Both the position numbers and the translations under genes were made by a program. Source: Uloborus plumipes (Eukaryota; Arthropoda; Arachnida; Araneae; Uloboridae). Taken from it: a stretch of 64,000 bases of DNA. The notes beneath the pieces are model-generated. The model saw nothing but the letters and a program-made list of their open reading frames with translations, made no database searches and was not told where the DNA came from. Shown in pieces: positions 52,200 through 64,000 of the stretch (the stretch's first letter is position 1; each line of letters opens with the position of its first letter). The stretch lies in contig JAXGGA010002061.1 in NCBI GenBank assembly GCA_038373865.1, positions 62,001 through 126,000 of the forward strand. The letters are read 5' to 3'.

Positions 52200-52525
52200 A
52201 CAAATTCAGAGCAACTTCAATAGGCGTTGGACCACCTCTAGCTGCAATACATGCCGCCACACGATCCGGCACTGAGTTGATTAGACGCCTGATGTTGTCC
52301 TGAAGCAGATGGGTCCACAAATTTGTAACAGCCAACTCCAAATCACGCACAGCGTGACACGATGGAATCTGACGTTTTAGCTGATCCCACACATGCTCTA
52401 TAGGGATAAGTCGGTGGAGCGGGCTGCCAGTGGAAGAGTCTGAAAATGACGTTGGAAGTCTTGAGCACCTCTTGCTGTATGCGGACGAGCATTATCTTGC
52501 TGGAAAATTGTCCCTGGGAGACCAT
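52200..52525 (-). pseudogene. Tc1-like transposase B, C-terminal fragment
   Basis: The minus-strand frame reads NGLPGTIFQQDNARPHTARG, then FQTLPLAARSTDLSPIEHVW, DQLKRQIPSC and INSVPDRVAACIAARGGPTP. QQDNARPH holds the second catalytic D and PIEHVWD the E, with 32 residues between them by my count. The N-terminal two thirds, with the DNA-binding domains and first D, are lost. The upstream junction is the TTAA insertion at 52526. It differs clearly from the DD36E protein. Confidence 0.75.
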
Positions 52526-52529
52526 TTAA

Positions 52530-53450
52530 CCCTGCTGCTGTGTTCTTCCCGAACATACGTATACTGTGTTCGGGTCCAAATGGACCCAACATATGTAATT
52601 TATTCCCTAACACCGGTTTTTTTTATATTTTTTCAAGTTTAATTGTTGTATTTGATTTTATTAGAAACTTCCAAATATAAATCACTCAATTTTTGTATTT
52701 TATTTTACATATTTAATCCGAGAAAACACATAAATAAAATTTAAATATTATAGCAATTCCAGTTTTCGTACTAAAGAAAACTAACAAAATTATGTAAGCT
52801 GTCACTTTTAGAAATTTACTAGAAATTTTTAAGCTTAAAAAGAAGTGTTAAAAATGGAAATACGAACAGTACAACATTTGTATGAGATGTACAGATTTAT
52901 GTACAGAATCATATGCGCGGGGGAAGCGGCGGAGAGAGGGGGTAAAAGGGAATTCCCCTCAGATAGGCATAATTGCAGAGTTTGCAGTTCTATGAAAGTT
53001 AACCTTGAAACATTTTCACTGGTACTGATTTCAATTCATAGAAAGGAAGAAATGGTATTCAGAAAGAAAAAAAAAGAAGAAAAAAATGAATGAAAGAAAA
53101 ACAGAAGATAACCATTAAAAAATATTTAAAAAACGTACAAAAACAATGAACAAATGTTTTATTTATTGTTTCATAAATTATGCATAAAATAAACAAGCAT
53201 AAAATGATTTTGTTTCTCTGATACATGCTTTTTAATCATATGGGTCCAAAAGGACCCGAACACAGTATTAGTAAACTTTTTTTTGACAAGTAGGGTTATA
53301 CTTCAATCAAAACAAAAAAAAATATGTGTGTAATATAACATGAAAATGAACACATTCATGAAGTTACAACGTTATACCAACGTTACTCGAAAATTTATAA
53401 GCAAATGAAATCTGTTTTGGGTCGAAAAGGACCCGAACACAGTAGCATGG
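52530..53450. mobile_element. piggyBac-like non-autonomous element (pB3, left)
   Basis: TTAA on both sides (52526-52529 and 53451-53454). The ends are CCCTGCTGCTGTGTTC and the inverse of CCATGCTACTGTGTTC. Palindromes GGGTCCAAATGGACCC (52572), GGGTCCAAAAGGACCC (53242) and GGGTCGAAAAGGACCC (53419) lie close to the ends. It inserted into element B's transposase, so it is younger than B. There is no coding capacity beyond short frames. Mirror: 54927-55844. Confidence 0.75.
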
Positions 53451-53787
53451 TTAAGAAAGGTCCGACATGGCGTCGACGACTCTCATCACCTGTAACGTTG
53501 CCGGTTCAGACCCCCTTCCTGATTTCCGCGCCATTTCGGCGTGTCAAACACTGCGCAGAACCTTGGATCAATTGGCATTATCGCATTATGCTGTACGTAT
53601 TTGCACAGTTTCCGACATTGTACAGATTCCCTGTAGTTGTGTCGTTGCCACGCCTGTATTCGTTCAAGTGTCGCGGGCTTAAAGATCAAGCTGAAGTCTC
53701 CCACTTACTCTTCTGTGTCTCAATTTCCTGTCCCTTCCGACAGTCGTCCCGACATGGGTCGCAATTCCAGCTTCATCTGCCTGAGTG

Positions 53788-53827
53788 TATACTATATATC
53801 TATATATATATAGATATATATAATATA
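53788..53827. repeat. AT palindrome between B ends
   Basis: TATATCTATATATATATAGA and its flanks are self-complementary, separating two outward-facing B ends. Confidence 0.6.
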
Positions 53828-54551
53828 CACTCAGCACATTGCAAAATAGCGACCCAGGAAAGAATATGGCCGATTGGAATGAGATTGCTACACAGGTAAT
53901 CATACAGCTGAGCGACCCACTGGATCATAAGATCGGCAGCAGTTGAACGGATACAGGTGGAGCAACGACACGAATACCAGGGACTCTGTCAACCTCGAAA
54001 CCGTCATTCAATCAGTACAGCTAAGTAATGTGATAGTGTCCAAGGATCCAACTTCGCTCGCCGTGCTTCAGCTCCACGACCGCCATGGTGCTTAAATCAG
54101 AAGGTGGCTACTAAATCGGCCAACCGTTACGTTGATGATATTCCTTCGGCGCAATGTAGGACCCGAACACAGATACAGGTTGAATGAAGGTCGCTAACAT
54201 GGCGTCTGCTAGAATCTCATCAACGTAACGTTGCTTTGGCTTCAGCGCGTAAGGATTCCCCCGCTATCCATGCCATATTGTAAGCACTTCAATGGTACGG
54301 CGATGGATAGGCACCGCGACAAACTTGGACTCAAGTGCAGATCACATTATGCCGGAATACGTATATGAAAAGTTTCGACATGTACATGAATCCCAGAAGT
54401 AGCCTCGCTGCCTCGCACCTGTAGTTCGTATGCAACCATGGGCTCGATAGTTTAGAATCAAGTGAAGCACTTCATCTGTACCATATTGTATCACATTTAC
54501 ATTTCAACGACAATATTCTGCTTGGGTCGCTATTTGCAATGTGCCTGAGTG

Positions 54552-54589
54552 TATATATATATCTCTAAATAGTATATATATAGTATATA
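54552..54589. repeat. AT spacer between B ends
   Basis: TATATATATATCTCTAAATA and TATATAGTATATA form an imperfect counterpart of 53788-53827. Confidence 0.5.
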
Positions 54590-54926
54590 CACTCAGGCAC
54601 ATTGAAAATAGCGACCCAAGCAGGGAACTTGTCGCCTTGACAATGAAATCGGAGACGACATAATAAGACAGAGGACGAGATGGCACTTGAGCGTGAAATC
54701 GGGAGCAAGCTGAACGAATACAGCCCCAGCAACGACACTAAGCCACGAATCTGTATCAATGTCGAACTTAGCAAATACGGTACAGCATGCGTGATACTGC
54801 AAATGTCCAAGCTTTGCGTCCAGGCTCATCCACGCGCGAATAGTGCTTAAATCAGGAGGGGGATCTTAACCGGCCACGGTACGTTTGATGAGAAGTCGTT
54901 CGACGCCCATGTAGGACCGTCGTTAA

Positions 54927-55844
54927 CCCTGCTACTGTGTTCGGGTCCTTTTCGACCCAAAACAGATTTTATTTGCTTATAAATTTTCGAGTAACGTTGG
55001 TATAACGTTGTAACTTCATTAATGTGTTCATTTTCATGTTATATTACACACATATTTTTTTTTGTTTTGATTGAAGCATAACCCTACTTGTCAAAAAAAA
55101 GTTTACTAATACTGTGTTCGGGTCCTTTTGGACCCATATGATTAAAAAGCATGTATCAGAGAAACAAAATCATTTTATGCTTGTTTATTTTATGCATAAT
55201 TTATGAAACAATAAATAAAAGATTTGTTCATTGTTTTTGTACGTTTTTTAAATATTTTTAATGGTTATCTTCTGTTTTCCTTTCATTCATTTTTTTTCTT
55301 TTTTTTTCTTTCTGAATACCATTTCTTCCTTTCTATGAATTGAAATCAGTACCAGTGAAAATGTTTCAAGGTTAACTTTCATAGAACTGCAAACTCTGCA
55401 ATTATGCCTATCTGAGGGGAATTCCCTTTTACCCCCTCTCTCCGCCGCTTTCCACGCGCATATGATTCTGTACATAAATCTGTACATCTCATACAAATGT
55501 TGTACTGTTCGTATTTCCGTTTTTAACACTTCTTTTTAAGCTTAAAAATCTCTAGTAAATTTCTTAAAGTGACAGCTTACATAATTTTGTTAGTTTTCTT
55601 TAGTACGAAAACTGGAATAGCTATAATATTTAAATTTTATTTATGTGTTTTCTCGGATTAAATATGTAAAATAAAATACAAAAATTGAGTGATTTATATT
55701 TGGAAGTTTCTAATAAAATCAAATACAACAATTAAACTTGAAAAAATATAAAAAAAACCGGTGTTAGGGAATAAATTACATATGTTGGGTCCATTTGGAC
55801 CCGAACACAGTATACGTATGTTCGGGAAGAACACAGCAGCAGGG
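54927..55844. mobile_element. piggyBac-like non-autonomous element (pB3, right)
   Basis: TTAA at 54923-54926 and 55845-55848. The ends are CCCTGCTACTGTGTTC and GAACACAGCAGCAGGG. Compared with the left copy it is three bases shorter and differs at a handful of positions; for example the left end starts CCC here where the mirror has CCA. Confidence 0.75.
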
Positions 55845-55847
55845 TTA

Positions 55848-56165
55848 AATGGTCTCCCAGGGACAATTTTCCAGCAAGATAATGCTCGTCCGCATACAGC
55901 AAGAGGTGCTCAAGACTTCCAACGTCATTTTCAGACTCTTCCACTGGCAGCCCGCTCCACCGACTTATCCCCTATAGAGCATGTGTGGGATCAGCTAAAA
56001 CGTCAGATTCCATCGTGTCACGCTGTGCGTGATTTGGAGTTGGCTGTTACAAATTTGTGGACCCATCTGCTTCAGGACAACATCAGGCGTCTAATCAACT
56101 CAGTGCCGGATCGTGTGGCGGCATGTATTGCAGCTAGAGGTGGTCCAACGCCTATTGAAGTTGCT
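55848..56165 (+). pseudogene. Tc1-like transposase B, C-terminal fragment (right)
   Basis: The same protein fragment as at 52200-52525: the D of QQDNARPH and the E of PIEHVWD are present, and the N-terminus is missing. The open frame also reads through pB3 upstream and (TA)n downstream, but those extensions are not part of the protein. Confidence 0.75.
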
Positions 56166-56311
56166 CTGAATTTGTGTCCTTGCACACCCTGTATTCGTTC
56201 AATTGTCTTGATTCTAAGATCAAGTGAATCTCTCATCTGTATCATTATGCGTATTAAATTTCATTTCAATCCGATGCTTTCTTCTTGGGTCGCTATTTTC
56301 AATGTGCCTGA

Positions 56312-57703
<1,392 letters not shown>

Positions 57704-57751
<48 letters not shown>
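57704..57751. repeat. (TA)n microsatellite beside A3
   Basis: About 48 bases, mirror of 50620-50667. Confidence 0.9.
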
Positions 57752-57755
<4 letters not shown>

Positions 57756-58630
57756 TCCCAAAAATTAAATTCAAAGTTAAAGTATTTTCTGGGGGGATTA
57801 TATTATTGAGGGACGGATAAAATGCTCGAAAGTTTTATATGATTCAATAAATGATGGGTTGTTGTATGCAAATCATCCAAAGTATTCCCTTTCTCATGTG
57901 TTCAATATTTGTACACGTTATAACTTACGGCGATACCTAAATCTGAAATTTGACTTCATCCTGCAAGTATCGATCGATAGGTTGATGAAAACCCCCATTT
58001 CGATTTCCTGCCTCTGATGCCTGATCTAATCTTCCTCTATTTCGCAGCCAGTCTACCATAACATCTTGTTTAATCCGTTAACGGTTATGTTACGCCAACT
58101 AATTACTTTGCTGAATCCAATTGCATTAATATTGGCCACCAACTCATAGTGCTTTGTTAAACAAGCGCACCATCAATCGTATTTGCAAATAAAGGAGTAT
58201 TCAATTAATGGTACATTGTTCATTTATATTACATACTCTGTCATAGAATAAACAAAACGTGAAGAGATTATCCCGAATAATAAATGGTCTTAAATCAGAA
58301 GAAAAAAAAACCTCTTTAATAATGGTTACTAACAGTTTTTTCTTAGTATATATGTATTCAAGAAGAAAGCAATGATTTATTATAAATATGCAGCTTTAAT
58401 GCTTATGTATGTTTAACATAAAATGGGGTTTTAAATATAACAATATGTTTCAACTTAATGAAAAACAATCTGGCTCGTAATTTGCTATTGTAGGTTACAC
58501 CATATACCATTTTTAAAAATGATTGTCCGAAGGAAATACTAAAATAACCTTTCCTTTAGTATATATAAAAATATGCATCAATACAGCTCATGAAAATAAA
58601 TATTTTAGTAGTTAGTGAGTACAAGAGTTA
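57752..58630. other. Palindrome arm spacer between A3 and A4
   Basis: Mirror of 49743-50619 and no gene seen. One visible difference is TGGTCTTAAATC here against the complement of TGGACTTAAATC on the left. Confidence 0.4.
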
Positions 58631-58633
58631 TTA

Positions 58634-58740
58634 CCCAAGTTGCACACTTCGTTTTTTAAAGGTTGTAAAATGGTTATTAACGTTGTAACAACCACTTGAA
58701 AACGTTTATAAAACGTTTAAAGGTTATTTGTGCTACCTGA
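58634..58740. mobile_element. Short TA-flanked MITE, copy 3
   Basis: Mirror of the copy at 49632-49739, with ends CCCAAGTTGCAC and GTGCTACCTGAG and TA outside. Confidence 0.6.
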
Positions 58741-58837
58741 GTACGTTTTGCTAAAAAACAATATATTTGAACTCTAAACCGAGTAGCAAAAACCTCAACC
58801 ACGTTAATCGTGTGAAAAAAAAGATTTTGAGGAGAAA

Positions 58838-58841
<4 letters not shown>

Positions 58842-58924
<83 letters not shown>

Positions 58925-58930
58925 TACACA
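58842..58930. repeat. (CA)n microsatellite
   Basis: Mirror of the (TG)n at 49436-49534. Confidence 0.95.
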
Positions 58931-58936
58931 CCTATA

Positions 58937-60154
58937 CACTGAAGTGACAAAAGTCATGGGATACCTCTTAATATCGTGTCGGCCCTCCTTTTGCCCGGCG
59001 AAGTGCAACAACTCGACGTGGCATGGACTCAACAAGTCGTTGGAAGTCTTCTGCAGGAATATTGAGCCATGCTGTCTCGATAGACGTCCATAATTGTGAA
59101 AGCGTTGATGGGGCAGGATTTTGGGCACGAACAGACCTCTCGATGGTGTCCCATAAATGCTCAATGGGATTCATGTCGGGCGATCTAGGTGGCCAAATCA
59201 TTCGTTGGAATTGTCCAGAATTTTCTTCAAACCAATTGCGAACAGTTGTGGCCCGGTGACATGGCGCATTGTCATCCATAAAAATCCCATCGTTGTTTGG
59301 GTACATGAAGTCCATGAATGGCTGCAAGTGATCTCCAAGTAGCTGCACATAAGCATTTCCAGTCAATGTTCGGTCCAGTCGCACTAGAGGACCAAGTCCA
59401 TGCCATGAAAAAACAGCCCACACCATTACGGAGCCACCACCAGCTTGAACAGTGCCTTGCTGACAGTTTGGGTCCATGGCTTCGTGGGGTCTGCGCCACA
59501 CTCGAACCCTACCATCGGCTCTTACCAGCTGAAATCGTGACTCATCGGACCAGGCCACGGTTTTCCATTCATCTAGGGACCAACCGATATGCTCACGTGC
59601 CCACGAGAGTCGCTGCAAGCGATGTCGTTCTGTCAGTAAAGGCACTCGAGTCGGTCTTCTGCTGGAATAGCCCAAGAAATCCAAATTTCTCCGCACAGTT
59701 CTAGCAGACACGTCCATTGTACGTCCCACATTGATTTCTACGGTGATTTGACGCAGTGTTGCTTGTCTGTTAGAATTTACGACTCTTTGCAGACGTCGCC
59801 GGTCTCGATCTTTAAGTGCAGGCGGTCGACCACTGCGCTGTCCATGGTGGGATGTTATGCCTGAAATTTCATACTCTCGGCACACTCTTGACACAGTGGA
59901 TCTGGGAATGTTGAATTCTCTAACGATTTCCGAAATGGCATGACCCATGCGTCTAGCTCCAACTAACATTCCGCGTTCAAAGTCTGTTAATTCACGTCTT
60001 GCGGTCATCATCACGTTAAAACCTCTTCACATGAATAACTTGAACAGAAATGAAAGCTCTGTAAAAGCACTGCGCATTTATACCTGTTCTATGCGATGCT
60101 ACTGCCATCTGAAAATTTGCATATTGCTATCCCATGACTTTTGTCACTTCAGTG
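58937..60154 (-). mobile_element. Tc1/mariner DD36E element, intact (copy A4)
   Basis: Mirror of A1, the same 1218 bases with intact inverted ends and TA flanks. Confidence 0.93.
58968..60011 (-). CDS. Tc1/mariner DD36E transposase (A4), intact
   Basis: 347 residues from the first ATG at 60011-60009, identical in translation to the A1 protein, with D156, D247 and E284 all present and the same two helix-turn-helix domains. A TATA-like TATAAATG lies at 60082-60075. If the palindrome is an assembly duplicate, A1 and A4 are one locus or its two alleles. Confidence 0.93.
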   Translation of the reverse strand: MMTARRELTDFERGMLVGARRMGHAISEIVREFNIPRSTVSRVCREYEISGITSHHGQRSGRPPALKDRDRRRLQRVVNSNRQATLRQITVEINVGRTMDVSARTVRRNLDFLGYSSRRPTRVPLLTERHRLQRLSWAREHIGWSLDEWKTVAWSDESRFQLVRADGRVRVWRRPHEAMDPNCQQGTVQAGGGSVMVWAVFSWHGLGPLVRLDRTLTGNAYVQLLGDHLQPFMDFMYPNNDGIFMDDNAPCHRATTVRNWFEENSGQFQRMIWPPRSPDMNPIEHLWDTIERSVRAQNPAPSTLSQLWTSIETAWLNIPAEDFQRLVESMPRRVVALRRAKGGPTRY

Positions 60155-61729
60155 TATATAACTGAATATTTTCTTGATAAAAATGACATGAGATATGTTG
60201 CATTATAATTTACTAAATCCATAATAATCAGGACACCGTACGATATGTAAATAACGAAAAAGAAAAGAACTAACAGCATGGTAAGAAGACATTGAGAGAG
60301 TGTGATGAAGCACATTTTTGGAAGCATAGATTTTTTGTACTAGAGTTCCCTTCATCGAAACATGAGGTTGAATTTCAATGTCACGCCCCACACCATGACC
60401 CCCCGCGCAGTGATAAATGCGATAATACTTAGTCAGCTTTCAACATTCTAAACTAGGCTTTTAGCACTGGAGGTCCAATTTCAATAAACACATTTCTTAA
60501 GTTCATTTGTACGGAAATTGATATTGAAATCGAGACTAATTTAGCAAGCTATAGACTGTATGGAAACAGGAGATTTTTGTTCATCATTCATTTCCAATTT
60601 TCAATATAAAAACAATATTAGTCAATTAAATCTTATTTTAAATGATATTAAAAACATGACACTTGATCTACAGTACGCAAGTAATATACTATCAAGTGAT
60701 CCCAATATTATCGTATTATTGAAATTTAAGATGAAGGCAGTTGTGCTTTTTTTTTCATTTCAAGTTAAAAAAAAAGTGAAAGAGAATAGTAGTGAGCAAT
60801 GTTCTTCTTAAGAACTATTTTAGAGCTATTCATACGGAAACAGAAAGTTTATAAGTAATCCTCAAACTTTTTTCTTCTCCATTACTTAGCGATTGAAGAA
60901 ACGCAATAAAGCTTCAGACTCCTATAAAGCGAGCGGATTTCTTCCGAAATTTGTACTTTTCCTGAATTTTTTAAGCACTCAATTTTCATTTAGAGCTACA
61001 TTTCTAATAGGGAAGTCGGGTAATTTACAGCGAAATAAAAATACTGGTTCAGGTTACGCTTAGATCTAATTGTTTTGGTTTTCAATTGTCTTTGGGGGCA
61101 CTTTCTAATGTAATTATTTTGTTTTATTTTGTATTTCTTTGTTTTATTTTCACTTCAGTATAGTTAACATATGTTTCGTAAATTACTCTGCATTTTAACA
61201 ACGAATTGTAAAAAAAAAATCATAAAAAAAATTAAATATCAAGTTTAAAGCTACCTCACCTACAGAAACTGATAGAATATTACTACATTAAAAGCAAAAA
61301 CACGTTGTTTTTTTCTGGAAATTAAATAAAAAAAAACCTGACTAAAACAGGCAAACTGATTGATTTTCTCCAAAATATTAAGAAGTAATAAATGATATGA
61401 GGTTATGAATTTATGTAAATATTTGCTTTAAAAAATACATCGTAAATTCTAATTTTATGCTAAATTTAAAAAAAATTGGTGCCCATGGTTCGAGTTTGCA
61501 AGCAAGAACTACACTTACCTTAAATATGCACATTTAGACGGTATAATAGTATGATTAACTTCTTTCAAAGTCTTTAAATTTAGCTCTTTTCTTAAAATTT
61601 CGTCCGAATTTCAGATCTTATGTCTCGACTACGAGAGAGTAAGAGCAAATATTTTTTCCCCAAAAAGTATGTCTCCAGATTCTCTTTCGATTAGCACCCA
61701 TTTGATTTTCTGCATTATTACACTAGTTG
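60155..61729. other. Palindrome arm spacer, right
   Basis: Mirror of 46326-48214 without the 308-base segment; the junction is near 61526. No gene seen. Confidence 0.4.
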
Positions 61730-62090
61730 TGTGCGCTGTAAAAAATGAATGTTGTTTTTACAGTATAATAAAGCTAATTTTACAATAAAAAACTGTAAAA
61801 TAGCTAATATTACAGTACTAAACTGTAAAATTGCTATTTTACAGTAATAAACTACAACACTGATAATTTTACAGCTTATTACCGTGCATTTTCCAGTTTT
61901 AAACTTGCACTTCTGCTGACCGTGTTATTTTGTTGTTTTTACAGTATAACACAGTTAAAATTTACGACAATAAACTGCAAAATGTCTAACTTAACAGTAA
62001 GAAGTGCTAGTTTTGCAGTTTATTTCTATGCATTTTACAGTTTCATGTTGGAACCTTGGCTGCCAGTATTATACTGTAAAAACGACAGTT
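61730..62090. repeat. Cluster of ACTGTAAAA/TTTTACAGT inverted words (right arm)
   Basis: Mirror of 45960-46325. At its distal side, around 62072-62090, is the uninterrupted site where the left arm holds the 1.1-kb element. Confidence 0.5.
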
Positions 62091-64000
62091 ATTATTTTTT
62101 CAGTGTGGTTCCCGGGTGCAAAGAGACGTAAAAGGCAGTTTTAACTTTTAATGGAACTTCCAAGCTGCAAATTTTCTTTTTGGGACTATTTTAGGAGAGT
62201 TTTATAGCAATGTGCAAGCTACTTTTTTGACACCATATGTTGCATACAGATGCTATCTCTATGAGACTTGGCAGTCACAGACCACAAAAGAAAAGTGAAA
62301 CTCATATCCAAATCGAGAGTGATTATTGTTGTGCATCCAGGTCTGAAATCAAAATACTATTGAAGAAGAGAAGACAGTGATTTATAACAAATCGCTTGCT
62401 GATTTGGGCAGCTCAGAGTGGGAAAAATTATCTACCTCATTCAATAATCTAAATACGTGTCGTTTGTGGAACTGCAATGGCTTTCAAACAGATCTCTTTA
62501 ATGTGTAAAGTCCTCTTATTTGGATGCCAAAGCCCATTGCGCTTTCAGGTTGTGTTATGTACGAGGTATAAGTGCCCCTGAGTGTATAAGGGCCCTACTA
62601 TTCCCCTAAAATGCAGCCCTAAAATGCAATTCAAAGTGAATTGTTCAGAAAATATACTCTGGACGACAGTAGCTCAGTTGGGCATTTACGTAAACAGAGG
62701 AAGTACTTTAAATAGAGTGACCATAAAGAACAGGAAAGGCACTTTCCGCCAAATTAATAAAAAAAAAAAAAAAAAAGAAAAAAAATCAATTGCAAAAATT
62801 AATTTTTAAAAAATGTGAAAAATAAAAAAAATGAGTAATTTAAACTATTTCATTTAAAAGATGAAAATGCTGAGGCATTTCTGCTTGAAGTGTAATGAAC
62901 AGTAGTTATCGGCCTTATGATGTAGAAAATGCGTTGAGATTGCATAGATCGTGGACTTGAGTTAAAATTGAAAATTATATGGTATTCCAAAGTAATAGTT
63001 TTGTTCTCACTTTAGTGTTATCCTTTGATTCTTAAATAGTACACCCCACTTCGAACCTCTACATCTTAAGTAAATGTAAGTGATGAGATGGCAGTATATG
63101 CTAGGTAGACGTAATTTGTCGTTATCCGGTCTGACGAAATCACATCGACTCTATTTTGATGTGCGAAGTTCGAAAATCCTGTTCAGTTTTTAATAAATGA
63201 AAACTCGTCAACTGTCTATGTTGCTGGTGAAAACTTAACAAAAGTTTTTTAACCTATAAACTTTTTGCTCACTAACACACAATAGAACGTATTAGGAAAG
63301 TATCTCCAGATAAATCAGCAGAAGCACTGTCGTTGTTATGTGCAACTCTCCAACTAAAATAGAGATGTTCTCACTGCACTAGTAATTGAACCACCTGTGT
63401 AGCTATTCTTATTTATTAAACTGATTCATCGTTTAAGAGCGTTTAAATTAGCTTGTTTATGCAAATACAAATGCGTAAATAACGACCAAGTTTGGAGATT
63501 AATTACACGATTTAAAAGATTAAGAACTGTAATTAGCAAGTTGTTTTTGTTATTATCAGAAAACATAAATATTGATGCAACAAATTCCCACAAATTTGTT
63601 TCAAAAGCGGTAGTTTTTACAAATAAGTTTTTTTTTTTTTTTAATATTTTTATAATATTTTGTTTCTTTTAATACTAAAATGTAATTAAAATCCAAACTT
63701 TTTTTTTGTCGCATATCAAAGCGTTTGTTACAGATTTTAAACAAACATGATTTTCTCTCCACTAAATTGTTCTACGCAATTTAATTATGTTTTTAAAATC
63801 AGCGCAGAGACAAGAAAAACAAAAATAATCCATATTTTAATTAAAATATGATAAAAGAACTTTCAATGTTTAAACTCTACTGTCGTATGTGCTTCAATCT
63901 TTAATTTTCTTCATAGGATGTTTGGGGCTGAGGTTATCTAAGAGCAGCTGAGAGGTATCTAAGTAATTGGTAAATGTTAAGAGGATTTAGCTGTTTCGAG
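62091..64000. other. Palindrome arm spacer, right distal
   Basis: Mirror of 42973-44841. An A-rich tract lies near 62758. Between 63050 and 63260 there are many one-base insertions relative to the left arm. No gene seen. Confidence 0.4.

Larger units (their letters stand above)
53455..54922. repeat. Noisy palindrome centre: four degraded copies of a 330-base B end
   Basis: Four segments (53455-53787, 53828-54160, 54180-54551, 54590-54922) alternate in orientation. Each reads as a garbled version of the same B terminal third, ending in TGCCTGAGTG at element ends. Pairwise they agree only about 70-75 percent, with frequent single-base indels, although the flanking B and pB3 sequences match at about 98-99 percent. 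The middle pair (53828-54551) is bounded by B ends, and at the centre (54161-54180) is a stray ACCCGAACACAG like the pB3 end. The simplest reading is uncorrected read sequence at an assembly join. Biology is not excluded. Confidence 0.6.

Noticed and set aside
53405..53899. 164-codon frame at the palindrome centre.
   Set aside because: It crosses the pB3 end, the noisy B segment and an AT palindrome; it is a chance fusion of unrelated parts.

Overview
The window looks like AT-rich, intron- and repeat-dominated DNA from an animal, most likely an arthropod. A chelicerate is possible, but I cannot prove it. The evidence is the mobile-element mixture: Tc1/mariner, TTAA-flanked piggyBac-like, PIF/Harbinger-like, hAT-like, Helitron-like, Penelope-like and RTE-like remnants plus a tRNA-derived SINE, with no operon-like gene arrangement and no bacterial signals. 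I recognise no complete host gene. The only intact proteins are two identical 347-residue Tc1/mariner transposases.

Positions 1-7330 hold two RTE-like 3' ends, then a composite with long terminal inverted repeats (about 637-7042). It carries a decayed coding remnant and three younger insertions: a small inverted-repeat element, a TTAA-flanked element (2726-4582) and a TA-flanked element (4760-6035). A second TTAA element is at 8198-10280, followed by a possible host terminal exon on the minus strand (10899-11123). Positions 12240-15018 are a PIF/Harbinger-like element containing a MADF-like remnant and a Helitron-like insert. Positions 17311-18189 are a deleted mariner-like element.

Positions 18.2-42.9 kb are mostly unassigned AT-rich sequence. 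Scattered in it are a hAT-like MITE (20468-20634), a 440-bp tandem duplication (21.1-21.9 kb), a Tc1 N-terminal fragment (25131), a Penelope-like 3' end with a hammerhead-like core (26.03-26.43 kb), an inverted-repeat-flanked pseudogene (27.58-28.35 kb), two hairpin pairs, a hAT-like remnant (30.3-30.7 kb), a SINE (32118-32399) and a pogo-like end (37.5 kb).

Positions 42973-64000 are one giant head-to-head inverted repeat centred near 54187 and running off the right edge. Each arm carries an intact DD36E transposon, an inverted frameshifted copy of it, (TA)n and (TG)n arrays, a small TA-flanked MITE, and a second Tc1-like element (B) into which a TTAA-flanked element has inserted. The arms differ by a 1.1-kb insertion, a 308-bp indel and many one- or two-base indels. 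The central 1.5 kb is strikingly noisy. The palindrome may therefore be a real inverted duplication or two haplotypes joined head-to-head by assembly. Deciding between these is the most valuable follow-up.
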